Positions 14,151 through 21,468 of a DNA stretch of 21,735 bases are shown here, in pieces. The notes beneath the pieces were generated by a model that was not told the DNA's origin, did no database searches, and saw only the letters and a program-made list of their open reading frames with translations. Position 1 is the first letter of the stretch, and each line of letters begins with the position of its first letter. The translations under genes and the position numbers were made by a program. Source of the stretch: a virus; the IMG/VR virus record IMGVR_UViG_3300023440_000323, positions 1-21,735 of that record; one strand, written 5' to 3'.

Positions 14151-15038
14151 GGTTTCAGTCCTTTCACTGTTGGTGGATTGCGGTTTCTTGCGCCCGGTGC
14201 GGGCGGCAATGCCGGCGGGCGCATCGAGGACGGCCATGAGGTCCGCATGCGCCTGTTCCAGCGTGGCAATGCCGTCGGCAAGGCCAACATCCAGCGCATG
14301 CTGCCCGCGATAGACGGCGGCCTCGGTTGCAGCGATGGCCTCGGGCTTCATCCCCCGGCCACGGGCCACCTGGCCGACCAGCTGGCCGTAAAGATCATCG
14401 ACGTCCGCCTGCAGGTCGGCCTCGGCCCCGGGCGAAAGCGGGATATGCGGGTTGCCGTCCAGTTTTTTCGCGCCGGCATGGACGAGGGTGTATTTGCGGC
14501 CCTCCGCCTGGTCGTGCCCGCTTTGGTCCACGTGCACGGCAATGACGCCGATCGAGCCGACCTCGCCGGTTTGCGTGACCAGGAGGCGGTCGGCCACGGA
14601 TGCGATCGCGCAGGCGGCTGACAGCGCCTGTTCGCGGGCAATGGCCCAGAGCGGCTTGCCGGAATCCATTTTCAGCGCCTCAATGTGACTCAAGAGGTCG
14701 AACAGCCCCGCGACCTCACCGCCGGGGCTGTCGATCTCCATCAGAACCCCGCGCACGCTGGGGGTGGTGAAGGCGTCCTCGACGGTGGCGGCGATCTCGT
14801 CATAGGACACGATCCCGAAGAACGAGCTCAGCCAGTCGCCGCGCTGCACCAGCGGGCCGACGATCGGCAGATGCGCGATACCGCCTTCGGTCATCACCCA
14901 GCCTTGGCAGGCGGCTTGCGGGCTCTCGGCCTCTCCGAGAAAAGCCTGTGGCGCGGCCACCAGCGCCTCGACGGCGCGCGGGGCCAGTGCCAGCGGGCGG
15001 CCTGTCAGGCGCGCGCGCCACAATTCCGCGTGTCTCAT
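13656..15038 (-). CDS. S49 family head maturation protease with scaffold C-terminus (lambda gpC-like)
   Basis: This 460-residue protein has an S49/SppA-type protease domain in residues 1 to about 280: VRGVLMEIDSPGGEVAGLFD near 96-115, EQALSAACAIAS with Ser140 as the probable nucleophile, TGEVGSIGVIAVHVD near 157-171, and Lys191/Lys192 as the probable general base. The C-terminal third is Ala/Pro-rich and low-complexity, then helical, as in scaffold proteins. This matches lambda gpC, whose 3' part encodes the scaffold Nu3. The ATG overlaps the portal stop as ATGA and has a GGAGG site. Confidence 0.93.
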   Translation of the reverse strand: MRHAELWRARLTGRPLALAPRAVEALVAAPQAFLGEAESPQAACQGWVMTEGGIAHLPIVGPLVQRGDWLSSFFGIVSYDEIAATVEDAFTTPSVRGVLMEIDSPGGEVAGLFDLLSHIEALKMDSGKPLWAIAREQALSAACAIASVADRLLVTQTGEVGSIGVIAVHVDQSGHDQAEGRKYTLVHAGAKKLDGNPHIPLSPGAEADLQADVDDLYGQLVGQVARGRGMKPEAIAATEAAVYRGQHALDVGLADGIATLEQAHADLMAVLDAPAGIAARTGRKKPQSTNSERTETMALKPAKREDAAANTQAQAAPAATEMEPTPEASASAEAPAANATPAAPQAAKPAPAAAAPVVPPSGEGAPDIAAQIRAEAAEIAEIAAQAARLGLEIDASDALRNGVKPDALRASVLSQLAARGEAAAISPVAPPAAETTPKESPLIAAAERAREQAARGTHAA

Positions 15039-16507
15039 CCCTGTCCTCCGCCCTGTGATTGCTGCTGTTGCTGCTGGTCCATCGCCAACGCCATCTGCGC
15101 CGCACCCTGGGCAGGTGAGCCGGGGCGGCGGAAGTCGAGGCCCAGTTCTGCCTCACGCCTGCGTTCCGCCGCGATTTCCTCGTCCACCTGGTCGGCGTCG
15201 TAGCCGCGCTGCTTCATCCCCATGGAGCGGGATTTGAGACCCGCCTCGATCTCGGCAATCTCGGCGGTGATGTCCTTCAATGGGTCCACCCATTCCCATT
15301 TCGGGGGCAGCCATTCGCATTTGAGCCAGGCCCGGCGAGTAGTGTCATAACGTGGCAGATCCAGCGCACCCGCCATCACGGCGGTATCCATCCATCGCGC
15401 CCAGACCGGCTTGCACAGCTGGTGGATCAAGACCCGGTGCTGCCAGGCAATGACGCGGCGGCGGAACTCTATGATGGAGAGACGCGAATTGGCGAAGTTG
15501 GCCTTGGCCAGATCATTGCTGACGTATGAATATGGCACGCCCAGCGCGGCAGATATTTGCAACAGCGTCCGGTACTGGAAAGGCTCATATGTTGCCCCTG
15601 AATCAGCTGGATCGGCGGTGGTGATGCCCTCACCCGGATCGAGCCTCACCACCTGGCCGGGCTCCACCGCCAGCGGCTCGTCAGGCGAATCCAGAGGCGC
15701 ATCCGCTTGCGGCGAGGTCACGAACATCGCGAACATCGCGCTGACCTTCTTGCGGTCGAGCTCGGCATCGTCGTATTGGTCCAGGAAGAACAGCTTGACG
15801 ATGGCGGGCGCAAAACGCGACACGCCGCGGACCTGTCCGGCCTCGACCGGGTCGATGACGTGGAGCACCTCATTCGCATTTACCCGCACGACCTCGCCCG
15901 CAAGGCGTGGATCGGTGCTGTCGCCCGGGTGGCGGCGGTAGAAGTAATAGGCAGCGCGGCGGCCCAGCAGGTCGAACTCGATCCCTTGCCGGATCATCCC
16001 GCCACCCGGCAGCTCCTTCGTCATGTTGATCGGCAACATTTCCGAGGGCAGCATCTGCAGCTGCAAGGGCACCGACAGCCCGTCCTCGGGCCGGCGGGGG
16101 CGAAAGCGGAAGAATACTTCGCCAGTCAGGAACAGCTCGCGCGCAGCGCGGCGCTGCAACCCGTAGAAATCCGTGAGCCCCTCGGAATCGGCTTCGGCCT
16201 GCCATTCCTCCCAGAGGTTCTGAACGGCCGTCTTCTTTTCCGCGTCCTCGACCTTCGAGGTCGGCTTGACTCCGTCGCCCACCGCATTGCCGGTCCAGCT
16301 TTCCAGAGCGTTCAACGCATAGCCGTTGTTGCGCACCAGCCAGCGCGCCCGCGCCGTGATCGTCGGGCCCGCCTGGCCGATCAGCGTGTTCACATGGGCG
16401 CGGCTGGGGCGGAATTTCATCAGGCGGCGCCCATAAGCCCCTGCGTCAAACCCGAATCCGCCGATCATCGCGCCAATGCGCCGACGCAAGCCCGTCATCA
16501 TGGCCAT
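15035..16507 (-). CDS. Portal protein (lambda family)
   Basis: This 490-residue protein has the lambda portal features: RARWLVRNNGYALNALESWT near the N-terminus, GLQRRAARELFLTGEVFFRF, then VLHVIDPVEAGQVRGVSRFA, YDDAELDRKKVSAMFAMFVT, LGVPYSYVSNDLAKANFANS and a C-terminal Gln-rich tail with six consecutive glutamines. The dodecameric portal is the DNA entry channel and nucleates head assembly. The gene starts two bases after the gpW stop and overlaps the protease start. Confidence 0.95.
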   Translation of the reverse strand: MAMMTGLRRRIGAMIGGFGFDAGAYGRRLMKFRPSRAHVNTLIGQAGPTITARARWLVRNNGYALNALESWTGNAVGDGVKPTSKVEDAEKKTAVQNLWEEWQAEADSEGLTDFYGLQRRAARELFLTGEVFFRFRPRRPEDGLSVPLQLQMLPSEMLPINMTKELPGGGMIRQGIEFDLLGRRAAYYFYRRHPGDSTDPRLAGEVVRVNANEVLHVIDPVEAGQVRGVSRFAPAIVKLFFLDQYDDAELDRKKVSAMFAMFVTSPQADAPLDSPDEPLAVEPGQVVRLDPGEGITTADPADSGATYEPFQYRTLLQISAALGVPYSYVSNDLAKANFANSRLSIIEFRRRVIAWQHRVLIHQLCKPVWARWMDTAVMAGALDLPRYDTTRRAWLKCEWLPPKWEWVDPLKDITAEIAEIEAGLKSRSMGMKQRGYDADQVDEEIAAERRREAELGLDFRRPGSPAQGAAQMALAMDQQQQQQSQGGGQG

Positions 16508-16508
16508 G

Positions 16509-16724
16509 TCAGAGCCCCTTTTCGGCGTAAACGCGGGTCACGCGGCGGTTCGGGTTTTTCCCGCCTGCCGCGGAAATTCTGGCCTCGAGATCGGCGATGG
16601 CGCGCGCCATTTCCGCGTCGGAGCCATAGGTGACGGTCTTGCCGTCGTAAGTTGTCGAGCGCACGCCGCGGAAGCGCGCCGCCAGCAGCGCGTCCAGCTG
16701 CGCCTGCATTTCTGCAAGGGTCAT
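16509..16724 (-). CDS. gpW-like head-tail joining protein
   Basis: This 71-residue protein begins MTLAEMQAQLDALLAARFRG and has VRSTTYDGKTVTYGSDAEMA and DLEARISAAGG, a good match in form to gpW, which is about 68 residues. gpW closes the portal after packaging and prepares it for the connector. It sits between terminase large subunit and portal, as in lambda (A-W-B). The ATG has a GAGG site three bases after the terminase stop. Confidence 0.92.
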   Translation of the reverse strand: MTLAEMQAQLDALLAARFRGVRSTTYDGKTVTYGSDAEMARAIADLEARISAAGGKNPNRRVTRVYAEKGL

Positions 16725-16727
16725 CGG

Positions 16728-18734
16728 TTACCTCATGATGCTTGGCGTATAGACGCGCCTCTTGCGCCGCGGGGCGCGGGGTTGGCCGGCGGTAGGGGTT
16801 TCTGCCGGTGCCTGGTCGTCTACCGTCGCGTCGTGATCTTCGGCGGGAGACGCCTCGCCGGGCTCGATCCCCACCTGTCTTTCCAGCGAGCGCCATGTCT
16901 GTTCCGGCCAGCGGTCGGCCCCGAACACCCAGGCGGCGGCGCGGGCATAGACCCGGCAATCCAGCGCCTCGTTGCGCTCGCGCAAGGACTGCCATTCCAG
17001 CTTGGCAAAACCGCGCCGGTCGCGTTTTGTCACCAGCTGCTCGGCGGTCAGCTGTTTCAGCCATTCACTGTTGACCCATCCCGGCAGATGGATGGAGCCG
17101 GGCGGAGGTGTTGCACCATCTGCAACATCTTCATCCGTTGGTCGTGGCAGACGCAGGTAGCGGTAGGTTTCCGATTTGAACACTGCCGTTGCGATGGTCC
17201 AGAGCTTTGCCCCGCGCCGGATCCGCTTGCCGCCTTCGGTCGCATCCACGAATGTCGGCCCCGTCACCGGACTTGCCCGGTTGAACCCCTCGACCCCCTT
17301 GATCGGCATCACCTGCGCGCTGCTCTGCCGTCGCGCCCAGCTGTAGACGGCCGCGGATTCATAGCCCGTATCGATAGCGAGCTTGCCGATCTGCAGGAAC
17401 GCGCCATTCTCGTGCTGCCAGATCCTGCCCAGCAGAGCCGAGAGCTCCGCCCAGCTTGCAGGCTCGGCCGGGCCGCCATCGATGACGATATGGTCAATGA
17501 GCCAGCTTTCCAGCCCGCGCCCCCAGGCCCAGACGTCGATCTCGATCCGGTCCTTCTGCACGTCGGCGCCTGCGGTCAGGAACAGCCCGCGTTCGGGCAC
17601 CTTGCCAGCAGGCCAGTCTTCCCGCCGCTCGTAGAGGCGTTCCCAGTCTGGCGCTTCGCCACGCTCCTGCCAGGGCTCGCCCAGGATCGTGTTCTTGATT
17701 GCCTGCAGGGTTTCATCGTTGCCTGCGGCTTCCTCCCACTTGCGGGCGATCTCGGCCCAGCTGAGCCAGCCCAATGGCGAGTAAAGCGCATTGAGGTGGT
17801 AACCCTTGATCCCGGAGGCCTCGGCCTTGGCGCAGGTTTCCTCATCGGCCGTCGGCAGCCAGCAGGCACCCTGCTCCTCGGCCATCATCTGCGTCTTGAA
17901 GCGTTCCTCGATCGCCTCGTCGCAATGCTCGCAGAGGTAATGCGCCGTTTCCGGCCTGCCCTTTTCCCAGCGCAAGCGCTCGAAACGCAGCCATTGCAGG
18001 GCGCCGCAGTGCGGGCACGGCACATGATAGCGGCGCTGATCGCTCGCCTCGAACTCGCGCTCGATGCGGCTGGCACCCGCGATCGTCGGCGTGGAGGCCA
18101 GGAACATCTTGGCCCGGTGGCCGAAGCTCGCGCAGCGCGCCTCGGCGAGTGCGATCGGGTCACCCTCGCCATCGACGTCGCCCGGATAGGCATCGACCTC
18201 GTCCAGGAATATCCAGCGCGCGGGCATCGAGCGCAGGCCCACCGCGCTGTTCGCGCCCGTCAACACCAGCTGGCCACCCGGAAAGCGCTTGGCCATGATC
18301 GTATTGCCGCTGTCCTTGGAGCGCGCAGGCGAAATCCGTTCGCGCAGCGCCGGGCTTTCCTCGATCAGCGGCGCGATCCGCTGCTGGCTCAGCCGCTTGG
18401 CGGTTTCGACCGTCGGCTGCACCAGCAGGAACGGTCCCGGTGCGTGGTGGATGCAATAGCCCAACCAGTTGTTGCCGGCCTCGGTCGCCCCGATCTGGGC
18501 GGCCTTCATGAAGACGATGCGCCGCGCAGGATCGCTTGGGCTGAGCGCGTCCATGATCTCGCGCAAATACGGCGTGCGCGCGGTGCGATAGGGCCCGGCC
18601 TCGGAGGCCGCCCGCGAGGACAGGATCCGGTGTCGGTCCGCCCACTCAGAAACCGTCAGCGCCGGATCCGGGGCGAGACCGGCCAGCCAAGCGCGACGGA
18701 TGTCCTCGGCGCCGTCGAAGTCAGCGCGGGACAT
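16728..18734 (-). CDS. Terminase large subunit (lambda GpA family)
   Basis: This 668-residue ATPase/nuclease packages DNA and cuts at cos. I chose the ATG at 18734, preceded by a CGGAGAC site; an earlier in-frame ATG at 18899 would add 55 residues that overlap another likely gene. Seen in order are TVSEWADRHRILSS, a Walker A-type loop IVFMKAAQIGATEAGN at about 73-88, the Walker B stretch ARWIFLDEVDAYP at about 172-184, a four-cysteine motif (Cys240, Cys243, Cys268, Cys271), and IDTGYESAAVYSWA in the nuclease domain. Length is close to lambda gpA (641). Confidence 0.95.
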   Translation of the reverse strand: MSRADFDGAEDIRRAWLAGLAPDPALTVSEWADRHRILSSRAASEAGPYRTARTPYLREIMDALSPSDPARRIVFMKAAQIGATEAGNNWLGYCIHHAPGPFLLVQPTVETAKRLSQQRIAPLIEESPALRERISPARSKDSGNTIMAKRFPGGQLVLTGANSAVGLRSMPARWIFLDEVDAYPGDVDGEGDPIALAEARCASFGHRAKMFLASTPTIAGASRIEREFEASDQRRYHVPCPHCGALQWLRFERLRWEKGRPETAHYLCEHCDEAIEERFKTQMMAEEQGACWLPTADEETCAKAEASGIKGYHLNALYSPLGWLSWAEIARKWEEAAGNDETLQAIKNTILGEPWQERGEAPDWERLYERREDWPAGKVPERGLFLTAGADVQKDRIEIDVWAWGRGLESWLIDHIVIDGGPAEPASWAELSALLGRIWQHENGAFLQIGKLAIDTGYESAAVYSWARRQSSAQVMPIKGVEGFNRASPVTGPTFVDATEGGKRIRRGAKLWTIATAVFKSETYRYLRLPRPTDEDVADGATPPPGSIHLPGWVNSEWLKQLTAEQLVTKRDRRGFAKLEWQSLRERNEALDCRVYARAAAWVFGADRWPEQTWRSLERQVGIEPGEASPAEDHDATVDDQAPAETPTAGQPRAPRRKRRVYTPSIMR

Positions 18735-18951
18735 GGCCTGGGTCTCCGTCGCAGTTGTATGGCGGCAGGCCGAGACGCTTCCGCCGCTGAATGTCGGCAT
18801 GGCTCGCATGGACCATCTCCCGCAGGAGCGCATCCCGACATGCCCACCGTCCGCGCCAGGATACGCGCTTCGGCCGACTACTGAGCCGATCTTCCTCACT
18901 AGTGAGCCTGGCGGCCTCAGCAGTTTCCGGTTTCCACTTGTCAGCCCGCAT
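18721..18951 (-). CDS. Small unknown protein between terminase subunits (76 aa)
   Basis: I do not recognise this protein. It begins MRADKWKPETAEAARLTSEE, is strongly basic in the middle (RPKRVSWRGRWACRDALL), and ends RRKRLGLPPYNCDGDPGHVPR, a form compatible with a small nucleic-acid-binding protein. The ATG at 18951 follows a GAGG by six bases; ATGs at 18954 and 18981 are also in frame. It overlaps the stop of the preceding small gene by 11 bp and the terminase start by 14 bp, a pattern of coupled real genes. Confidence 0.6.
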   Translation of the reverse strand: MRADKWKPETAEAARLTSEEDRLSSRPKRVSWRGRWACRDALLREMVHASHADIQRRKRLGLPPYNCDGDPGHVPR

Positions 18952-19153
18952 CATTGTCCTCGACCATTCGGTACGCCGCATCGAGCATCTGCCCGAAAGG
19001 CAGGCGCATCATCGCGTCCCACTGTTCCCGCGTAAGCCGCAGTTCACACCAGCGGAGCAGCCGGTACCTGTCTGCGGTGAGCCACAGCCCGCAAAAATGG
19101 TAGCGCGGCGTCGGCAGCGGGATGTCGTCCACGGTCAGGTCAGCGCAATTCAA
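18941..19153 (-). CDS. Small unknown protein after terminase small subunit (about 70 aa)
   Basis: I do not recognise this protein. The convincing part reads DDIPLPTPRYHFCGLWLTAD and then RYRLLRWCELRLTREQWDAM, ending MLDAAYRMVEDNDAG. No ATG fits: the frame upstream runs through the terminase small subunit gene in another frame. The start is therefore probably TTG at 19153, which has a GAG at suitable distance, or GTG at 19132. Both the stop overlap with the next gene and the overlap with the previous gene suggest translational coupling. Confidence 0.5.
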   Translation of the reverse strand: MNCADLTVDDIPLPTPRYHFCGLWLTADRYRLLRWCELRLTREQWDAMMRLPFGQMLDAAYRMVEDNDAG

Positions 19154-19718
19154 TCTCGATCTCCGCCAGTTCCGCGAGGTGCATGCGCAGGTGTTTGTCC
19201 AGCACCTGTTCCATCGCGTGTGCATCCACCCCGAGTTCCGCCGCCATGTCGGCCGCCACCCGGGGCGGCCAGTTCTGCCAGGCGTCGCGCTCGCGCCGGG
19301 CGAGATCAAAGACCATGGTCGTGGCCTTCTCGCGATCCACCAGCTCGCCCTTCATCTTGGCAAGCTTCACCTTGGCGGTCTGCGCCTTGATGACCTCGTT
19401 GGCCAGGCGGGCGCGCAGATAGGAAACCTCGCCGCCACCGCCGCCGACGTCTCCTGCACCAGCTTCGCGTAGCGTTTCGTCCATGGAGCGGATCGCCGCC
19501 TTCGGCACCGGCTTGGTCTTCACCCGCGCCCTTGCGCCCAGCGCCTTGCTCCCACGCTGTTTGGCCGGATCGGTCTGGCTGTCCCACTGCCGGTCGGCCC
19601 TGGCCGCATCGATGGTGCCGTCGGGCTCGGTCGTGATCCGCCCTGCATCGATGGCTTTCCTGACCGCCGTGTGGCTCACACCCCGGTATCGGGCATAGGC
19701 GCGGATTGAAATGCCCAT
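19140..19718 (-). CDS. Terminase small subunit (Nu1-like DNA packaging protein)
   Basis: This 192-residue protein begins MGISIRAYARYRGVSHTAVR followed by KAIDAGRI, a winged-helix/helix-turn-helix type N-terminus as in lambda Nu1, which binds cos. A flexible basic linker follows, then a helical region (YLRARLANEVIKAQTAKVKL, then AKMKGELVDREKATTMVF and a C-terminal LDKHLRMHLAELAEIEIELR) that would contact the large subunit. It is the first gene of the leftward late operon. A CGGAGGA site lies about 10 bases before the ATG at 19718. Confidence 0.92.
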   Translation of the reverse strand: MGISIRAYARYRGVSHTAVRKAIDAGRITTEPDGTIDAARADRQWDSQTDPAKQRGSKALGARARVKTKPVPKAAIRSMDETLREAGAGDVGGGGGEVSYLRARLANEVIKAQTAKVKLAKMKGELVDREKATTMVFDLARRERDAWQNWPPRVAADMAAELGVDAHAMEQVLDKHLRMHLAELAEIEIELR

Positions 19719-19740
19719 CAGGCGTTATTCCTCCGTGATC

Positions 19741-19752
19741 CGATCATGATCG
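19741..19752. repeat. 12-bp perfect palindrome upstream of the terminase small subunit
   Basis: The sequence cgatcatgatcg reads the same on both strands and lies 23-34 bases upstream of the terminase small subunit start, in the divergent intergenic region. It could be an operator, part of a cos-like region, or chance. Nothing else supports a specific role. Confidence 0.35.
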
Positions 19753-19763
19753 CAAGGCCCTCG

Positions 19764-19852
19764 ATAAAGCACTGATATTACTCCGATTATGCTGGATAAG
19801 CGGCCCTGACAGAGCGAACGTAATCGCAGGAAACGACGCAACCGACGGAGAC
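19764..19852 (+). repeat. Promoter-leader direct repeat, copy A
   Basis: This 89-bp segment recurs at 20458-20546 with six substitutions (at 19780, 19783, 19791 and 19807-19809). The last 43 bases are identical and end with the ribosome binding site CGGAG, seven bases from the end of the repeat. Both copies stop just before the ATG of a different small gene, so the unit looks like a reused promoter and 5' leader. Confidence 0.85.
19772..19800 (+). promoter_or_regulatory. Predicted promoter in repeat copy A
   Basis: CTGATA (19772-19777) and GATAAG (19795-19800) are separated by 17 bases and each matches four of six bases of the sigma-70 boxes. The substitutions between the repeat copies fall only in the spacer and just downstream of the -10, so both boxes are conserved. 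It would drive the small gene at 19859. Confidence 0.4.
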
Positions 19853-19858
19853 GTAGCC

Positions 19859-20020
19859 ATGAAACGCACGATGGACATCAGGATCAACGAAACGATCAAG
19901 GCCCTCGCAAAGGCAGGACACCAAGTTCCGGAGGGCATCAAAACCCACCCGCTTTGCGTCCAGCGGCGCATCCTCGAGGACCGCTGCAAGGTCGAAGGCA
20001 TCAAGCCGATCTACCACTGA
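19859..20020 (+). CDS. Small unknown protein (53 aa), first gene after repeat A
   Basis: I do not recognise this protein. It begins MKRTMDIRINETIKALAKAG, continues HQVPEGIKTHPLCVQRRILE and ends DRCKVEGIKPIYH; it is basic and probably helical. A GGAG site from the repeat lies eight bases upstream of the ATG. It is divergent from the terminase operon, in the position of early or control genes, but no DNA-binding motif is clear. Confidence 0.65.
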   Translation: MKRTMDIRINETIKALAKAGHQVPEGIKTHPLCVQRRILEDRCKVEGIKPIYH

Positions 20021-20078
20021 CCATAGCGCTGAAGCGCGGGCAATCCCGCCTGCGCGGCGCCCAGCCCCGGAGGTTTCC

Positions 20079-20315
20079 ATGGCTTCTCTTTCCTTCCCCT
20101 CGACCCTCACCAACAACCCGATGCTGCGCGGCAGCCTCGCAGCCCCGAAACAGCGCTTCGGAGACTGGGGCCGTTACGCCATTGCGCCCGTCCACACGCG
20201 CTCTGACGATCTCGAATGGTTCGTCTGGGACGCCGAGGTCATCGACGAGGCCACGGGCCTTGCCGCCGTCATCCGGCAGGCGTCGACCATGGAGGAGGCC
20301 CTGCGGGGCCTCTGA
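20079..20315 (+). CDS. Small unknown phage protein (78 aa)
   Basis: I do not recognise this protein. It begins MASLSFPSTLTNNPMLRGSL and has FGDWGRYAIAPVHTRSDDLE, then WFVWDAEVIDEATGLAAVIR, a compact alpha/beta sequence resembling small hypothetical proteins of rhodobacterial plasmids and prophages. The ATG has a CGGAGG site. A terminator follows 34 bases after its stop, closing the first rightward unit. Confidence 0.7.
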   Translation: MASLSFPSTLTNNPMLRGSLAAPKQRFGDWGRYAIAPVHTRSDDLEWFVWDAEVIDEATGLAAVIRQASTMEEALRGL

Positions 20316-20349
20316 CCATCAACGGCACCCCCTTCGGGCCATTCCCTTG

Positions 20350-20373
20350 CGCCGCCCTTGAGGCGGCGTTTTT
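20350..20373 (+). terminator. Rho-independent terminator
   Basis: A seven-base GC stem (20350-20356 with 20362-20368) closes a five-base loop and is followed by five T (20369-20373) and more T-rich sequence. It ends the unit of the 53- and 78-residue genes and lies about 85 bases before repeat copy B. Confidence 0.9.
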
Positions 20374-20457
20374 CGTTGTTACGCCCACGCGACCGGGGAA
20401 TCGGCAGGCGGGATCGGTCCACTTTCCGGCGATTACATCATGCTCCGGTGGACGATC

Positions 20458-20546
20458 ATAAAGCACTGATATTGCTTCGATTATACTGGATAAGCGGCCC
20501 CATCAGAGCGAACGTAATCGCAGGAAACGACGCAACCGACGGAGAC
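20458..20546 (+). repeat. Promoter-leader direct repeat, copy B
   Basis: This is the second copy of the 89-bp unit, 694 bp after copy A and 83/89 identical. It ends with the same ribosome binding site, four bases before the ATG at 20551. Confidence 0.85.
20466..20494 (+). promoter_or_regulatory. Predicted promoter in repeat copy B
   Basis: It has the same CTGATA (20466-20471) and GATAAG (20489-20494) boxes with 17-base spacing as copy A. It would start the second rightward unit after the terminator. Confidence 0.4.
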
Positions 20547-20550
20547 CGAA

Positions 20551-20721
20551 ATGACCCTTCTCGACGCCCTTCAGATTTTCAACGCCCTCGCCTTCAACGG
20601 CCCGGAACAGACGGCCATCTGGACCCGCGCAAGCGCTATCGAGGCCGAAGGGACCGCCAGCGACGACCGCGCCTTCATCCTCGCGGTCGAAGAATTCGCC
20701 GCAGAAAAGGAGGCCAACTGA
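20551..20721 (+). CDS. Small unknown acidic protein (56 aa)
   Basis: I do not recognise this protein. It begins MTLLDALQIFNALAFNGPEQ and continues TAIWTRASAIEAEGTASDDR, ending AVEEFAAEKEAN; it is acidic and helical. The ribosome binding site lies in repeat copy B. Its TGA overlaps the next ATG (TGATG), so the two genes are probably translated together. Confidence 0.7.
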   Translation: MTLLDALQIFNALAFNGPEQTAIWTRASAIEAEGTASDDRAFILAVEEFAAEKEAN

Positions 20722-20921
20722 TGACCCGGATTGTTTCGCAGATCAGGATCGGCCACCGGATCAAGACCGACGCCGCCACCTACACGGTTCTCGGCAGCAT
20801 GAAGATGCGGGGCGGGTATTGCTACATCGCCCGCGACGAGGCCACCGGCCGCAAGATCAGCATCCGCCGCGACGACCTGCTTCAGGCCCAGCGCGACGGC
20901 GACGCCACGATTTCCGCATGA
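20721..20921 (+). CDS. Small unknown basic protein (66 aa)
   Basis: I do not recognise this protein. It begins MTRIVSQIRIGHRIKTDAAT and has YTVLGSMKMRGGYCYIARDE followed by ATGRKISIRRDDLLQAQ, a beta-rich pattern that could be a small SH3- or KOW-like barrel. It shares one base with the upstream stop and has an AAGGAGG site in the end of that gene. Confidence 0.7.
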   Translation: MTRIVSQIRIGHRIKTDAATYTVLGSMKMRGGYCYIARDEATGRKISIRRDDLLQAQRDGDATISA

Positions 20922-20935
20922 CCGGAGGGCGCGCC

Positions 20936-21184
20936 ATGAAAACCCAACTCACCCACCACGACCGCGCCGACCTGATCGGGGGCGTCATTATCGAGCGCGG
21001 TCCGGCCCGGCTTTTCGCAGAATGGACATGGGACCGATGCGCGGGATGCACCGAGGGACGGTTCGTCATGACCGGCCCGAGCGGTCGCCATTCGCTCCTG
21101 ATCATCGCAACCGACGCCGAGCGCCTCGATGCCCATTGGCAGCGGTTCGTCCGCCACCCCCTCAATCAGCAACCCCGGAGGTAA
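20936..21184 (+). CDS. Small unknown protein (82 aa)
   Basis: I do not recognise this protein. It begins MKTQLTHHDRADLIGGVIIE and has LFAEWTWDRCAGCTEGRFVM, with a CxxC pair, then HSLLIIATDAERLDAHWQRF. I chose the ATG at 20936 because GGAGG lies seven bases upstream; an ATG at 20918 that overlaps the previous stop is in the same frame. Confidence 0.65.
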   Translation: MKTQLTHHDRADLIGGVIIERGPARLFAEWTWDRCAGCTEGRFVMTGPSGRHSLLIIATDAERLDAHWQRFVRHPLNQQPRR

Positions 21185-21186
21185 CC

Positions 21187-21468
21187 ATGGATGCTTTCGA
21201 CCGTTTCCAGATTGCCACGACGTTGATCGCGGAAGGCCAGAGACCGAAGGCGCGGCAGGAGATTGTCGCCGCCATCGACTGGATCGACCGCACCGGACGC
21301 GACCGGCACGTCCGCGCGTCTCTTGCCGAACTGCTCGCATCCCTCGACCTCTGGCAGAACAGCGACGGCACATGGTGCCACCACCGAGACGCCCAGCGCC
21401 GCTGGCAAAGCCGCGGCGATGCCGCCACCGACCTGAAATTTCACCGTGAATGGAGCAAACAAAGATGA
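21187..21468 (+). CDS. Small unknown protein (93 aa)
   Basis: I do not recognise this protein. It begins MDAFDRFQIATTLIAEGQRP and continues KARQEIVAAIDWIDRTGRDR, then VRASLAELLASLDLWQNSDG, with helical repeats and a basic C-terminus. The ATG follows the upstream stop by two bases and has a GGAGG site. Its stop overlaps the next start (ATGA), keeping it in the same coupled series. Confidence 0.65.
   Translation: MDAFDRFQIATTLIAEGQRPKARQEIVAAIDWIDRTGRDRHVRASLAELLASLDLWQNSDGTWCHHRDAQRRWQSRGDAATDLKFHREWSKQR

Noticed and set aside
16476-18884. Very long rightward open frame (about 800 codons) opposite the terminase large subunit
   Set aside because: The minus-strand frame has clear GpA motifs. 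The plus-strand translation lacks recognisable domains and reflects the low stop frequency at high GC.
19719-19858. A cos site next to the terminase small subunit
   Set aside because: cos would be expected here by analogy with lambda, but apart from a 12-bp palindrome and the repeat I see no cohesive-end symmetry or repeated terminase-binding sites to support it.
20417-20453. Six-base inverted repeat (20417-20422 with 20448-20453) between the terminator and repeat B
   Set aside because: The stem is short with a 25-base loop, has no T-run and is not repeated near copy A.
20480-20508. Leftward promoter with a perfect TATAAT (20485-20480, minus strand) in repeat copy B
   Set aside because: No -35-like hexamer lies at suitable spacing, copy A has a changed first base, and no leftward gene begins downstream of copy B.
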